A stretch of DNA of 50,157 bases from contig PANW01000029.1 in assembly GCA_002707785.1 (NCBI GenBank), positions 103,944 through 154,100 of the forward strand, read 5' to 3'. The stretch is from Cellvibrionaceae bacterium (GTDB lineage Bacteria > Pseudomonadota > Gammaproteobacteria > Pseudomonadales > Cellvibrionaceae). Both the position numbers and the translations under genes were made by a program. Each line of letters opens with the position of its first letter. The stretch's first letter is position 1. Under the pieces are notes generated by a model, which ran no database searches, had not been told where the DNA came from, and saw nothing but the letters and a program-made list of their open reading frames with translations. Shown here one piece after another: positions 28,552-37,826 of this stretch.

Positions 28552-28569
28552 CTTTCTGTTAGGTCACGA

Positions 28570-30114
28570 TCAAGAGTCAGTGATCGTGACTAGACTGCGT
28601 CCGGTCATTTCTGCGGGCTGCTCGACATTGAGTAGGTCCAGCATGGTGGGCGCCACATCGGCGAGGCTGCCGCCCTCTGCCAGGGTTAATTGTCGTGGGC
28701 CGACATAGGCAAAAGGCACCGGTAAGATGGTGTGCTGGGTGTGCTTCTGGCCTGAGGTCTCGTCGAACATTTCTTCAACATTCCCGTGGTCAGCAGTGAC
28801 AAAGGCTTCACCACCAACCTTGTCCAAGGCGCTAAATACTTGCGCCAAACATCCATCCACCGCTTCTACGGCTTTTACTGAGGCATCGAAGTCGCCAGTG
28901 TGACCGACCTGATCACAGTTGGCGTAGTTGCAAATGATGGCGTCGTACTTGCCTGATTCAATGGCCTCGACCAGCTTCGATGTCACCTCGGGAGCGCTCA
29001 TCTCTGGTTGTTGGTCATAGGTTTCGACGTCAGGAGACGGGATTAGAATTCGATCTTCGCCGTTGTAGGTATCTTCTTGGCCGCCGCTAAAGAAGAAGGT
29101 CACGTGTGCGTACTTTTCAGTTTCCGCAATACGCAGCTGTTGCTTGCCGGCTTTGGCCATGACATCGCCAAATGAGTTCACCAAATCTTCCGGTGGGAAG
29201 GCGGTGGGCGCGGGAATGTCAGCGGCGTATTCGGTGGTTTGTACGAAGGCGGTCAGTGTCGGGCGTTTATTGCGTTGGAAACCATCAAAGCCGTCATCGA
29301 CAAAGGCGCGGGTGATTTGACGCGCGCGATCGGGGCGGAAGTTCATGAACAGCAGGCAGTCGCCGTCGTTAATGGTGGCGGCTTGTTCGCCGATCACGGT
29401 GGCTTTGACAAATTCATCGTTTTCATCGCGGTCATAGGCGGCCATCAAACCTTCGACGGCGGTGGCTGCCTGATACCCGGCTTTACCTTCGGTCAGCAGG
29501 TCGTAGGCTTGCTGCACACGATCCCAACGGTTGTCGCGGTCCATACCAAAAAAGCGTCCAGAGATACTGGCCACACGGCCAACGCCCAAATCTTTTAGCT
29601 GTTGCTCAATCTTAATCAGCGGTTGTTCGGCGCTGCGCGGCGGCACGTCGCGGCCATCGAGAAAGGCGTGCACATAAACTTCTTTGGCACCGCGCTGAAC
29701 CGCCAGCTCTACTGATGCCTTGATGTGATTGTCGTGACTGTGAACGCCGCCCGGTGAGAGCAGACCCATAATGTGTACCGCTTTGCCTTTGGCGACGGTT
29801 TGGTCAATCGCATCGAGATAGACGGGGTTGGTAAAGAAGTCTCCGTCGCTGATGGCTTTATTGATACGGGTGAAGTTCTGGTAGACCACACGGCCGGCGC
29901 CCAAGGTCATGTGCCCAACTTCGGAGTTACCCATTTGACCTTCAGGCAGGCCGACAGCCATGCCAGAGGTATGAATCAGAGTGCGTGGGCGCTGATCCCA
30001 AACGCTGTCCCAGACCGGAGATTTGGCCGCTAAGATGGCGTTGTGCTTAGGGTTTTCGGAATAGCCGAAGCCGTCGAGAATGAGCAATACCAGCGGTTTT
30101 TTTACTTCAGTCAT
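28570..30114 (-). CDS. gpmI: 2,3-bisphosphoglycerate-independent phosphoglycerate mutase
   Basis: 514 residues from the ATG at 30114, chosen because it gives the family start [16 protein letters not shown]; the frame extends upstream without support. It interconverts 3- and 2-phosphoglycerate in glycolysis and gluconeogenesis and needs manganese. Metal ligand Asp14 and the phosphorylated Ser64 in GNSEVGH are present, as are the [20 protein letters not shown] and TADHGN motifs. It diverges from the rhodanese-grxC-secB operon, an arrangement also seen in Pseudomonas. Confidence 0.97.
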   Translation of the reverse strand: MTEVKKPLVLLILDGFGYSENPKHNAILAAKSPVWDSVWDQRPRTLIHTSGMAVGLPEGQMGNSEVGHMTLGAGRVVYQNFTRINKAISDGDFFTNPVYLDAIDQTVAKGKAVHIMGLLSPGGVHSHDNHIKASVELAVQRGAKEVYVHAFLDGRDVPPRSAEQPLIKIEQQLKDLGVGRVASISGRFFGMDRDNRWDRVQQAYDLLTEGKAGYQAATAVEGLMAAYDRDENDEFVKATVIGEQAATINDGDCLLFMNFRPDRARQITRAFVDDGFDGFQRNKRPTLTAFVQTTEYAADIPAPTAFPPEDLVNSFGDVMAKAGKQQLRIAETEKYAHVTFFFSGGQEDTYNGEDRILIPSPDVETYDQQPEMSAPEVTSKLVEAIESGKYDAIICNYANCDQVGHTGDFDASVKAVEAVDGCLAQVFSALDKVGGEAFVTADHGNVEEMFDETSGQKHTQHTILPVPFAYVGPRQLTLAEGGSLADVAPTMLDLLNVEQPAEMTGRSLVTITDS

Positions 30115-30387
30115 GGTGTCAATCTGGGTCCACATTGAGTTGAATCCGATGAGCCGAGGCCCGTGAAAGGGCGCAATTCTACCGCTTTCGAGGCCGTAAC
30201 TCCACGTTTTCAAGGGTATTGCAGCCGCTGTGGGGTTGGTGTGTGCTTACCTTGTTCAGGATGCTATTCATTTGATTGTATTAGGGGGATGCTGTGAGGG
30301 GGCTGCATTCGTGTATACTGCCTCGCTTTGTGGGTGCCGCGCCTGAGCGCGAGCGTCGTGTGAGACGGAATGAGGAAGCGTTAACCC

Positions 30388-30795
30388 GTGGATTTTTTTA
30401 CTTTTGTCAGTGAACAGTGGATTTTGGTCAGTGTGTTGGTTGCCTTGTTGTACGCCTACATCTGGACAGAGAAGAGTAAGGGTGGTCCGACCCTGTCGAT
30501 TCATAGTGCGACGCGCGCTATCAATAGCGGTGATGCGCTGGTTGTGGACGTGCGTGAGGCCAAAGAATACAAAGCCGGCCACATTGTCGATGCGATTAAT
30601 ATCCCGCATAACACGCTCAAAGACCAGTTGAGCCAGCTTCAGGCACATAAGTCTAAGACGCTGATTTTAGTGGATAAAATGGGTCAGCACGCGGGCAACG
30701 CTGGACGTCTGCTGAAGACTGAAGGCTACGATGTCTGCCGTTTACAAGGCGGTATCAGTGAATGGCAGAACCAAAACTTGCCACTGGTTAAGTAG
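30388..30795 (+). CDS. Membrane-anchored rhodanese-like protein lacking the active cysteine
   Basis: 135 residues from a GTG at 30388 with AGGAAG 9 nt upstream. An N-terminal membrane helix (about 7-26) is followed by a single rhodanese domain: VVDVREAKEYKAGHI, then INIPHNTL, then LQGGISEWQ. The active-site loop, where a catalytic Cys would be, reads LVDKMGQHAG and has none, so sulfur transfer is unlikely. The only Cys (DVCRLQGG) lies elsewhere. It is the first gene of the rhodanese-grxC-secB operon, equivalent to yibN of E. coli and PA5130 of P. aeruginosa, whose role is not established. Confidence 0.9.
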   Translation: MDFFTFVSEQWILVSVLVALLYAYIWTEKSKGGPTLSIHSATRAINSGDALVVDVREAKEYKAGHIVDAINIPHNTLKDQLSQLQAHKSKTLILVDKMGQHAGNAGRLLKTEGYDVCRLQGGISEWQNQNLPLVK

Positions 30796-30803
30796 GGGGC
30801 ACT

Positions 30804-31088
30804 ATGTCTGAAGTAGAAACGACAAACGGCCCTCAGGTCACTTTCTATAGCTCGCGCTTTTGCCCTTTTTGCGTGCGCGCCAAGGCGCTGCTCGATCATA
30901 AGGCCGTTACCTATCGCGAAATCAGCGTAGATGGCAATCCTGAGTTGCGACAGGAAATGATGGCCAAAAGTGGCCAGCACACCGTGCCGCAAATTTGGTT
31001 GGGCACTGAGCATGTGGGCGGATGCGACGATTTGATGGCGCTGGAGCGCAGCGGTCAGCTCGATGAGCGTTTGGCCACCATTGGTTAA
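30804..31088 (+). CDS. grxC: Glutaredoxin 3
   Basis: 94 residues with the dithiol site Cys20-Pro-Phe-Cys23 and the cis-proline TVPQIW plus GG-CDDL glutathione-binding motifs. It reduces disulfides and mixed glutathione disulfides in the cytosol. It starts 8 bp after the rhodanese gene with GGGGG-type ribosome site, and precedes secB, as in E. coli. Confidence 0.95.
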   Translation: MSEVETTNGPQVTFYSSRFCPFCVRAKALLDHKAVTYREISVDGNPELRQEMMAKSGQHTVPQIWLGTEHVGGCDDLMALERSGQLDERLATIG

Positions 31089-31239
31089 GGCGACCATGGT
31101 TGTTGGCGAGGCTCATTAGTGACCACTGACACATTGTTTTAGAAAATTTAAAAAAACCGGGTTGAATTCAATGGGGCTGTCCCCATTATTATTTTTAACC
31201 CCCCGTTTAAACCCTATAATAAAGAGCAAAGGCAGTATT

Positions 31240-31749
31240 ATGGCTGACGAACAAACCACTCAAGCAACTACTGAAGGCACCGCTGATCAAGCATCACAAC
31301 AATTTGCGATGCAGCGTATCTACCTGAAGGATCTTTCCTTTGAAGCTCCAATGGGTGCGGAAGCCTTCCGCAAGCAGTGGAAGCCACAGGTCAATCAAGA
31401 GCTGAACACTAAAACCAACAAAATCGAAGATGGTTTGTATGAAGTGACTTTGACCTTGACCATCACCGTCAAGCTCGAAGATGAAACAGCGTTCTTGGTA
31501 GAAGTTCACCAAGCCGGATTGTTTGGTATTCAGGGTATTGAAGGCCAACAGTTGGCTCAGGTTCTCAACACCGTATGCCCGAACATTCTGTTCCCTTACG
31601 CCCGTGAAGCCATTGATAACGTCATCACCAAAGGCAGCTTCCCTGCGTTGATGTTGCCGCCTATTAACTTTGACGCTTTGTTTGCTCAAGCCGTGGCTCA
31701 GGCCAAGCAAAAAGCAGAAGAAGGCGCTGGTGAAGAAACCGTTAACTAA
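31240..31749 (+). CDS. secB: Protein-export chaperone SecB
   Basis: 169 residues from the ATG at 31240, preceded by AAAGG; an earlier in-frame ATG is not supported. The core YLKDLSFEAP and the GLFGIQGIEG and CPNILFPYAREAI motifs are typical. The acidic C-terminus (EEGAGEE) is where SecA contacts the homotetramer. SecB holds outer-membrane and periplasmic preproteins unfolded and hands them to SecA. It is the last gene of the rhodanese-grxC-secB operon and is followed by a clear terminator. Confidence 0.97.
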   Translation: MADEQTTQATTEGTADQASQQFAMQRIYLKDLSFEAPMGAEAFRKQWKPQVNQELNTKTNKIEDGLYEVTLTLTITVKLEDETAFLVEVHQAGLFGIQGIEGQQLAQVLNTVCPNILFPYAREAIDNVITKGSFPALMLPPINFDALFAQAVAQAKQKAEEGAGEETVN

Positions 31750-31770
31750 GTTTGGTTGACGTTTCTGATA

Positions 31771-31801
31771 AAAAGGCCTCGCACTAGCGGGGCTTTTTTT
31801 T
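31771..31801 (+). terminator. Intrinsic terminator after secB
   Basis: GCCTCGC (31776-31782) pairs with GCGGGGC (31787-31793), allowing one G-U pair, and is followed by eight T residues. An A-rich flank precedes it. Confidence 0.9.
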
Positions 31802-31999
31802 GCCTGTAAGAAATAGAAGTTGCACTAACCTATTGATTCTTAAGCTATTCCTATCGAAGAGCTAGGGTAATAGTTCGGTTATTATAAAAATCTATCAGCA
31901 ATTAATAATTAATTAATTTCATTCTTTTTTGCTATGTCCCTATTCTGACCTCCATGCCGCGATGACGCCGCAACCCATTGAGACAGCTAGGAGAAACTC

Positions 32000-32254
32000 A
32001 TGTCGAATACCTCTACTACAACCACTCGCTATACCGTGTTTGGCCACCAACAATGTGGTTTCTGCCGCCGAGCCAAGCAACTGCTTGAAGAGCAACAGCT
32101 GCCATTTCGCTACATAGACATTCATGAGGAAGGGATCTCTAAGGCAGACCTGTCGAAAACCGTGGGTCACGAAGTTACCACCGTGCCACAGATCTTTTAT
32201 GGTCAATCTTATGTGGGCGGCTTTGAAGCTCTAGAAAACCACATTGCGGCTTAA
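32000..32254 (+). CDS. GrxA-like glutaredoxin
   Basis: 84 residues with the dithiol site Cys19-Gly-Phe-Cys22. The IDIHEEGISKADL and TVPQIFYGQSYVGG motifs resemble E. coli glutaredoxin 1 more than glutaredoxin 3, but the active site is CGFC rather than CPYC. Glutaredoxin 1 serves ribonucleotide reductase and other disulfide substrates. AGGAG lies 6 nt before the ATG. A small cysteine-containing gene follows 36 bp later, probably in the same transcript. Confidence 0.88.
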   Translation: MSNTSTTTTRYTVFGHQQCGFCRRAKQLLEEQQLPFRYIDIHEEGISKADLSKTVGHEVTTVPQIFYGQSYVGGFEALENHIAA

Positions 32255-32290
32255 TCAGCCCAACGAATATGTATTGAAGAGGATAACGCT

Positions 32291-32461
32291 ATGTCTAAAT
32301 CTATTCAGAATCGCCCAGCTTTGATTGATAATCCCGCTTACATCCGCTGCACCATGGTGGCTTTTGAAGAGGGTGCCAGAGCGGCCGAGATTAAACAGCG
32401 CTGCCAGTGTGAGGCTCAATCTGGAGCTCTGGATCAGTACTTGGATTCGACCCCAGTCTAG
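32291..32461 (+). CDS. Small cysteine-containing protein of unknown function
   Basis: 56 residues, beginning MSKSIQNRPALIDN. AGAGGA lies about 8 nt before the ATG. It has three cysteines, one in IRCTMV and a Cys-x-Cys in QRCQCEA, and an acidic end. I recognise no family. Its position 36 bp after a glutaredoxin gene suggests a related redox or metal-linked role, but this is inference only. Confidence 0.6.
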   Translation: MSKSIQNRPALIDNPAYIRCTMVAFEEGARAAEIKQRCQCEAQSGALDQYLDSTPV

Positions 32462-32476
32462 TCAACCTATCTATTC

Positions 32477-32505
32477 AGCCCGTTCGATCCCCGATCTTGC
32501 GGGCT
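32477..32505 (+). terminator. Weak hairpin after the 56-residue gene
   Basis: AGCCCG (32477-32482) pairs with CGGGCT (32500-32505). The stem is short and no T-run follows, so termination is uncertain. Confidence 0.35.
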
Positions 32506-32747
32506 AGTATTCTCTAGCCATATCTCGTCATACCTTGTTATTTCCTGCTCGATCTCTGGTTCACGTCGAAACCTATTCCTGTGGCCATTTCCGGCACTGT
32601 CGTTTTCCTATCATTCAATGCTTCCCCCATCTCTGTGTAAAAAGGATTATGCTTGAGGAGTTTGATGATTGAATCGTCATTACAAGGATGTCCTCTACTC
32701 AAGAGTCTGGCTGATGTAATGGCAGACTTCGGAAATATATAAAAACT

Positions 32748-34376
32748 ATGAATAGACTGTTTTCTCTTCTCGGATGGTCAATGATCATTCCTTGCCTTTT
32801 GTGCGCCCTTGCGAGCCAAGCGGCGGTCACTGCATTGGATTACGATGAGCGGCGTATCTCCTATGCCTTGCGCCAAGAGCCGCCAGATCTCAATACTACC
32901 TCTAGTACGGATGCCATTAGTGGCATGATCCTTGATCATGTGATGGAGGGATTGCTGAGCTACGATCCTCAGGGCAAGCTGATAGCCGGAGTGGCTGAGC
33001 GCTGGGAGCTGCGCGACGATGGCGCCACCTTCTGGCTGCGAGAGGATGCCCGCTGGAGCGACGGTACACCGGTGGTGGCACAGGATTTTGTCTTTGCTTG
33101 GCGCAAAGTGTTGGAGCCGGCTACCGCTTCGACCTACGGCTTTATTCTGTTTCCGATTCGCAATGCGCGCGCCGTTAGCGAAGGCGAACTGCCCTCTTCC
33201 GCGCTTGGCGTGAAGGCGGTTGATGATCGCACGCTAGAAGTGAGCTTTCACCAACCTTGTCCTTACTTCTTAGGGCTGACGGCCTTCCGCACCTTGTTTC
33301 CGATCAAAGAGACTTTTTATCACGCTCGCAATGGCCGTTACGGCGCCGACGCGGTGGATTTACTCTATAACGGCCCATTTGTGATGACGGAGTGGATTCA
33401 CGGTGCCTCGGTGGCGATGGTTAAAAATCAACACTACTGGGCCAAAGATCGTATCTGGTTAAACCGTATTGATATTCCCTACATCACCGAAGACACCAAC
33501 GCGCGATTGAATCTCTATCGAGACAACAAAATTGCATTGGCTGATGAGCTGGTGGCGGAGACTCTCGATGGCGCTTTGCAAGAACGTATGCAAGTAAAGA
33601 CCTTCCTCGATGGAGCAATGTTCTATTTGGAGTTTAACCATCGCGATGATCGAATCAGCCGCAACAAAAACTTCCGCAAAGCGGTTCAAACAATCTTCAA
33701 TACCGATGATTTGGTGTACAAGGTCTTGGGTAACCCAGGCACCTATCCCACCTATACATTTTTTCCTCGTTGGATGCAGGGAGTCGACGATTTTTTTGTA
33801 CGTGAATACCCACCCCAACGCCCTATCTTGAACGAAGAAAAAGCTCGTCAATATTTAGAAACGGCAAAAGAAGAGTTAGGGCTTGAACAGATTCCCCCCA
33901 TCGCGTTGTTGGCGGATGATCGGCCCAGCACTCAAAAGGCCGCTGAATATCTGCAAACATTGATGCAACAAAAGTTAGGCTTGGAAGTTCGTATCGACAA
34001 ACAAATTTTCAAACAGCGTTTGGCAAAAACCCAAGCCGGTCAATTCGATGTGGTCATTACGGCATGGGCAGCCGATTACAACGACTTGTTGTCTTATGGA
34101 GACTTGTTTCAGTTTGCCAACCTGAATAATCGCGGGCGCTATAATAGCTCTCGCTACGACGAGTTGGTGACTATTGCTCAGAGTTCACTCGATGTTGAAA
34201 AACGCATGCAGAGCTTTGCTGAAATGCAGCAGCTATTGTTTGAGGATGTTGTCATTGTGCCGCTATACGAGCGAGGAAAAATTTATGTGCAACACCCTCG
34301 CGTGAAAGGTGTTATTCGTCGAGCGATAGGCGGCGATCCCAACTTCAACTACGTCACAATCGAGCCGGAGCAATAA
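32748..34376 (+). CDS. oppA: Oligopeptide-binding periplasmic protein OppA
   Basis: 542 residues with a signal peptide (hydrophobic core 4-22, cleavage after SQA near residue 25). It is a family-5 solute-binding protein, with RISYALRQEPPDLNTTSSTD, WSDGTPVVAQDFVFAWRKV and DLLYNGPFVMTEW being OppA/MppA hallmarks. It captures oligopeptides in the periplasm and delivers them to OppBC. The stop is only two bases before the oppB ATG. A small inverted repeat (AGTCTG/CAGACT, 32704-32728) lies in the leader. First gene of a complete oppABCDF operon. Confidence 0.95.
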   Translation: MNRLFSLLGWSMIIPCLLCALASQAAVTALDYDERRISYALRQEPPDLNTTSSTDAISGMILDHVMEGLLSYDPQGKLIAGVAERWELRDDGATFWLREDARWSDGTPVVAQDFVFAWRKVLEPATASTYGFILFPIRNARAVSEGELPSSALGVKAVDDRTLEVSFHQPCPYFLGLTAFRTLFPIKETFYHARNGRYGADAVDLLYNGPFVMTEWIHGASVAMVKNQHYWAKDRIWLNRIDIPYITEDTNARLNLYRDNKIALADELVAETLDGALQERMQVKTFLDGAMFYLEFNHRDDRISRNKNFRKAVQTIFNTDDLVYKVLGNPGTYPTYTFFPRWMQGVDDFFVREYPPQRPILNEEKARQYLETAKEELGLEQIPPIALLADDRPSTQKAAEYLQTLMQQKLGLEVRIDKQIFKQRLAKTQAGQFDVVITAWAADYNDLLSYGDLFQFANLNNRGRYNSSRYDELVTIAQSSLDVEKRMQSFAEMQQLLFEDVVIVPLYERGKIYVQHPRVKGVIRRAIGGDPNFNYVTIEPEQ

Positions 34377-34378
34377 TC

Positions 34379-35323
34379 ATGACGCAATATATTCTAAAAC
34401 GTCTGCTTTCGGGTGTGGTGACCATTTGGTTTATTGCCACGGCGACGTTCGTTGCCATGCATCTGGTACCGGGTGATCCTCTGTCGGGTGACAAAGCCAT
34501 GAGCGCTGAAGTGCGTAAAAATCTAGAGCTGCGCTACGGTTTGGATAAACCGGTTATTCATCAATATGGAATTTTTCTAAGCAACATGTTGCAGGGAGAT
34601 TTCGGTATTTCTTATACGCAGAAAAATCGACGCGTAAACGATATTATTCGAGAGCACTTTCCGGTATCTGCCATCTTAGGTGTATTGGCTCTGATTATCG
34701 CCACGGTTGGCGGAATTGTTTGGGGAGCGTTAACCGCTTTGTATCGCGATCGCTGGCCGGACGCAGTGATTATGTTTTTCGTGGTGGTGGCGGTATCGGT
34801 TCCCAGTTTTGTTTTTGCCATGTTAGGTCAGCTAGGAATTCTTACGCTCAATAAATGGTTGGGTGCGTCTATTTTGCCGGTGGCGGGATGGGGCAGTATT
34901 GGTCACATGTTGGTGCCTGCGTTGGTGTTAGGGTTAAGCACTATGGCCTACCTGACAAGATTGATGCGTTCATCGATGTTAGAGGTGACCAGTGCCGACT
35001 ACATTCGCACCGCAAGAGCAAAAGGCGTTTCACCTTTTCGTATCTTCTACAAACATCAATTGCGCAACGCTATCCTGCCGGTCATTACCGTGTTGGGACC
35101 GTCGATTGCGGCGATTACTACCGGTGGTTTTGTGGTCGAGTTGGTGTTTGCGATTCCTGGGCTGGGTCGCTACTTCGTTCAGGCGGTGCAGCAGTTGGAT
35201 TATACCGTCATTATGGGTACCACGGTTTTCTATGGGGCCTTTTTGGTTCTGATGGTGTTGTTGGTTGACATTCTCTATGGCTTTGTGGATCCGAGAATTC
35301 GGGTCGGCAAAGTGAGCGCTTAG
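34379..35323 (+). CDS. oppB: Oligopeptide ABC transporter permease OppB
   Basis: 314 residues with about six membrane helices. The N-terminal helix followed by VPGDPLSGDK, the long periplasmic loop, and the cytoplasmic EAA-type loop (SADYIRTARAKGVSPFRIFYKHQLRNA) are typical of DppB/OppB. It forms the inner-membrane channel with OppC. The gene starts two bases after oppA and ends 5-11 bp before oppC. Confidence 0.96.
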   Translation: MTQYILKRLLSGVVTIWFIATATFVAMHLVPGDPLSGDKAMSAEVRKNLELRYGLDKPVIHQYGIFLSNMLQGDFGISYTQKNRRVNDIIREHFPVSAILGVLALIIATVGGIVWGALTALYRDRWPDAVIMFFVVVAVSVPSFVFAMLGQLGILTLNKWLGASILPVAGWGSIGHMLVPALVLGLSTMAYLTRLMRSSMLEVTSADYIRTARAKGVSPFRIFYKHQLRNAILPVITVLGPSIAAITTGGFVVELVFAIPGLGRYFVQAVQQLDYTVIMGTTVFYGAFLVLMVLLVDILYGFVDPRIRVGKVSA

Positions 35324-35334
35324 GAGAAATGACC

Positions 35335-36744
35335 ATGACAACTCATCTAAATACTGCAGCTATGAATAACTTATCCCCAGCGGATTTTATGCCGCTCGAA
35401 AAAGAGCGTCGCGCGGATGCGATCGTGCGGCCCTCTCTCTCTTATTGGCAAGATGCTTGGCGTCGCCTGCGAGCCAATCGCCGCGCGCTCTGGTCTCTCT
35501 ATCTAATTGTTGGCCTATTGAGTTTTTCTTACCTGTTGCCTTTGATTGTTTCCTTTGATGCAACGGGACAGGATCTAACGCAAATATCTCAAGCCCCCAG
35601 CACGGGGCGCAGTTCACTGATTGTGGATACTACGCCTTGGACGGGGCGATTTGCAAAGCATGGAGACGATGCTGCCGACTTGAGAAAAGCAACCGGGCTT
35701 GAAATTGTCGGTGAGCCTCATACCGAATCGGTTCGGCTCGCTTGGCAGCCAGTGGAAGGGGCGATTGGATACAACGTGTTTCGTCACTTACTCACACCCA
35801 GCGGTGACACCGATTTGGGATTGCCTCTCGGACAAACCGAGTTGGCCAATCAAGTCTCTTTTGAAGATCGATTGAAGCTGCAAAGCGTGACTTACTTCTA
35901 TTCTATTCAGCCCTTTAATCGCTCGGGTGAGTTAGGGGATTATGCCACCATTGAAGTCACACCGCGCCACGCCACCAGTATTGAATCAGCCATTACCCGC
36001 GGTCTGATTTCGTTAGAGCAAAAATCCAGTGCCGTAGGCCAAGAGATTGAACTTAAACGACATGTGATGGGTACCGATTATCTCGGTCGAGATATTCTCG
36101 CACGTTTAGTTTATGGTGGTCAGACCTCGTTGTTTATTGGCATTATTGCGCCTCTGTTGTTTGTTTTCATTGGTGTGGTCTACGGTGGTGTCGCCGGTTA
36201 CATGGGTGGTCGCGTCGATGAAATCATGATGCGTTTTGCCGATTTTGTGATTGCCTTGCCGTTTTTGTTGTTCATGATTTTATTCCGTGTCGCCATGGGG
36301 ATCGGTCCTGGAGAAAGTGGTGTAACCCCAATGCTTATTGCTCTGGTGGCTTTGGGCTGGCCCACGGCGGCACGCTTGGTTCGCGGGCAAGTATTACAAT
36401 TGCGCGAGCAACCTTTCGTTGAAGCTGCGCAATTAATGGGCGCTAATTCCCACTATTTAATCTGGCGTCATATGCTGCCCAATGTGATGGGGGTCGTGCT
36501 GGTTTCACTGACGTTTTCTATTCCCACTGCGATCTTCACCGAAGCCTTTCTGTCTTTCATTGGGATGGGCGTAGCGCCACCAACGCCTAGTTGGGGCGCT
36601 ATGTGTAACGATGGCGTTAAGTCGTTTCTCAGTCATCCCCACGAGTTGTTGTTTCCAGCAATTTTTATCAGCCTGACTGTATTGGCGTTCAATTTATTGG
36701 GCGATGGTTTGCGTGACGCACTCGATGCGAAAATGAAAGGATAA
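35335..36744 (+). CDS. oppC: Oligopeptide ABC transporter permease OppC with Fn3-like insertion
   Basis: 469 residues from the ATG at 35335, which lies 8 nt after AGGAG; the ATG at 35329 is too close to it. Normal OppC proteins have about 300 residues. The first helix (about 51-73) and the usual cytoplasmic N-terminus are present, and the standard core resumes at HVMGTDYLGRDILARLVYGG (residue about 243). Between them lie about 170 periplasmic residues. Residues about 122-210 read like a fibronectin type III domain: VRLAWQPVEGAIGYNVFRH, then VTYFYSIQPFNRSGELGD and a final beta strand. The EAA loop (EAAQLMGANSHYLIWRHMLPN) is intact, so transport function is expected. Confidence 0.93.
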   Translation: MTTHLNTAAMNNLSPADFMPLEKERRADAIVRPSLSYWQDAWRRLRANRRALWSLYLIVGLLSFSYLLPLIVSFDATGQDLTQISQAPSTGRSSLIVDTTPWTGRFAKHGDDAADLRKATGLEIVGEPHTESVRLAWQPVEGAIGYNVFRHLLTPSGDTDLGLPLGQTELANQVSFEDRLKLQSVTYFYSIQPFNRSGELGDYATIEVTPRHATSIESAITRGLISLEQKSSAVGQEIELKRHVMGTDYLGRDILARLVYGGQTSLFIGIIAPLLFVFIGVVYGGVAGYMGGRVDEIMMRFADFVIALPFLLFMILFRVAMGIGPGESGVTPMLIALVALGWPTAARLVRGQVLQLREQPFVEAAQLMGANSHYLIWRHMLPNVMGVVLVSLTFSIPTAIFTEAFLSFIGMGVAPPTPSWGAMCNDGVKSFLSHPHELLFPAIFISLTVLAFNLLGDGLRDALDAKMKG

Positions 36745-36758
36745 GGGAGGGAACTACG

Positions 36759-37826
36759 ATGACAGACACAACAGCTATTCCCGCTCTTGAGGTGAAAGAT
36801 CTGCAGGTAGATTTTTCCGCCCAAGGCGGAAAAGTACAAGCGGTCAGAGGCGTTTCTTTTTCTGTACAGCCCGGAGAAACTCTGGGCATTGTCGGAGAGT
36901 CAGGCTGCGGAAAATCCGTAACCATGATGAGCCTGATGGGATTGATCCCTATGCCGCCTGGACGCATTGTCGGTGGTTCGGCGAAACTTAGTGGCCGAGA
37001 AATTCTGCACTTGCCGGTGGCGGAGCTTAATAAGATTCGCGGTGTCGACATCGGCATGGTGTTTCAAGACCCTATGAGCGCTCTCAATCCCACCATGAAA
37101 ATTGGCGAGCAGATTGCGGAAACCTTGATGGTTCATAAGGGTATGAGTAAATCCGCAGCGTTGAAGCGCGCGGTGGAGTTATTGGATCGAACCAAAATCC
37201 CCGAGGCTCAAAAGCGCGCCAAACAATACCCGTTTGAGTTCTCAGGCGGCATGCTGCAGCGCGCGGTCATTGCCATGAGCTTGGCCTGCAATCCGTCCGT
37301 ATTGATCGCTGACGAACCGACGACAGCCTTAGATGTCACGATTCAAAACCAAGTACTGGAGCTGATGCGCGATATTCAGAAAGAAGAAGGTATGGCGATT
37401 GTGCTGATTACTCACGATCTTGGTGTGGTGGCTCGCATGGCCGACAAGGTCGCGGTGATGTATGCCGGTCAAATTGTCGAATCCGGTAGTGCCGAAGATA
37501 TTTTTTATCGCAGTGCTCACCCCTATACCCTTGGTTTGAAAGAGGCGATGCCAGCGCCAAACATGCACGTGGATGAAAGACTGGTCGCCATTGCCGGTAG
37601 CCCTCCCGATCTCTTTTCTCCACCTCTCGGATGTGGCTATTGCAGCCGTTGTGAAACGGCAATGTCCATTTGTAATCGTCAGTTACCGGAGCTTATTGCC
37701 GTTGGGGATGCGCATCAGTCCCGCTGTTGGCATCAGCATCAGATGATGGATGCAAGTGTCGAAGGGTTGTTTCAGCCTAACTACCGTACTGATCGTGAGT
37801 CATCGTCATCGGAGTCGGCGCAATGA
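36759..37826 (+). CDS. oppD: Oligopeptide ABC transporter ATPase OppD
   Basis: 355 residues. Walker A GESGCGKS, the Q-loop FQDPMSALNP, the signature SGGMLQR and Walker B LIADEPTTALD are complete. The C-terminal oligopeptide-transporter region has clustered cysteines (CGYCSRCETAMSIC and later SRCWHQ), the sort that bind an iron-sulfur cluster in some DppD/OppD proteins. GGGAGG precedes the ATG. The stop overlaps the oppF start (ATGA). It energises import with OppF. Confidence 0.95.
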   Translation: MTDTTAIPALEVKDLQVDFSAQGGKVQAVRGVSFSVQPGETLGIVGESGCGKSVTMMSLMGLIPMPPGRIVGGSAKLSGREILHLPVAELNKIRGVDIGMVFQDPMSALNPTMKIGEQIAETLMVHKGMSKSAALKRAVELLDRTKIPEAQKRAKQYPFEFSGGMLQRAVIAMSLACNPSVLIADEPTTALDVTIQNQVLELMRDIQKEEGMAIVLITHDLGVVARMADKVAVMYAGQIVESGSAEDIFYRSAHPYTLGLKEAMPAPNMHVDERLVAIAGSPPDLFSPPLGCGYCSRCETAMSICNRQLPELIAVGDAHQSRCWHQHQMMDASVEGLFQPNYRTDRESSSSESAQ

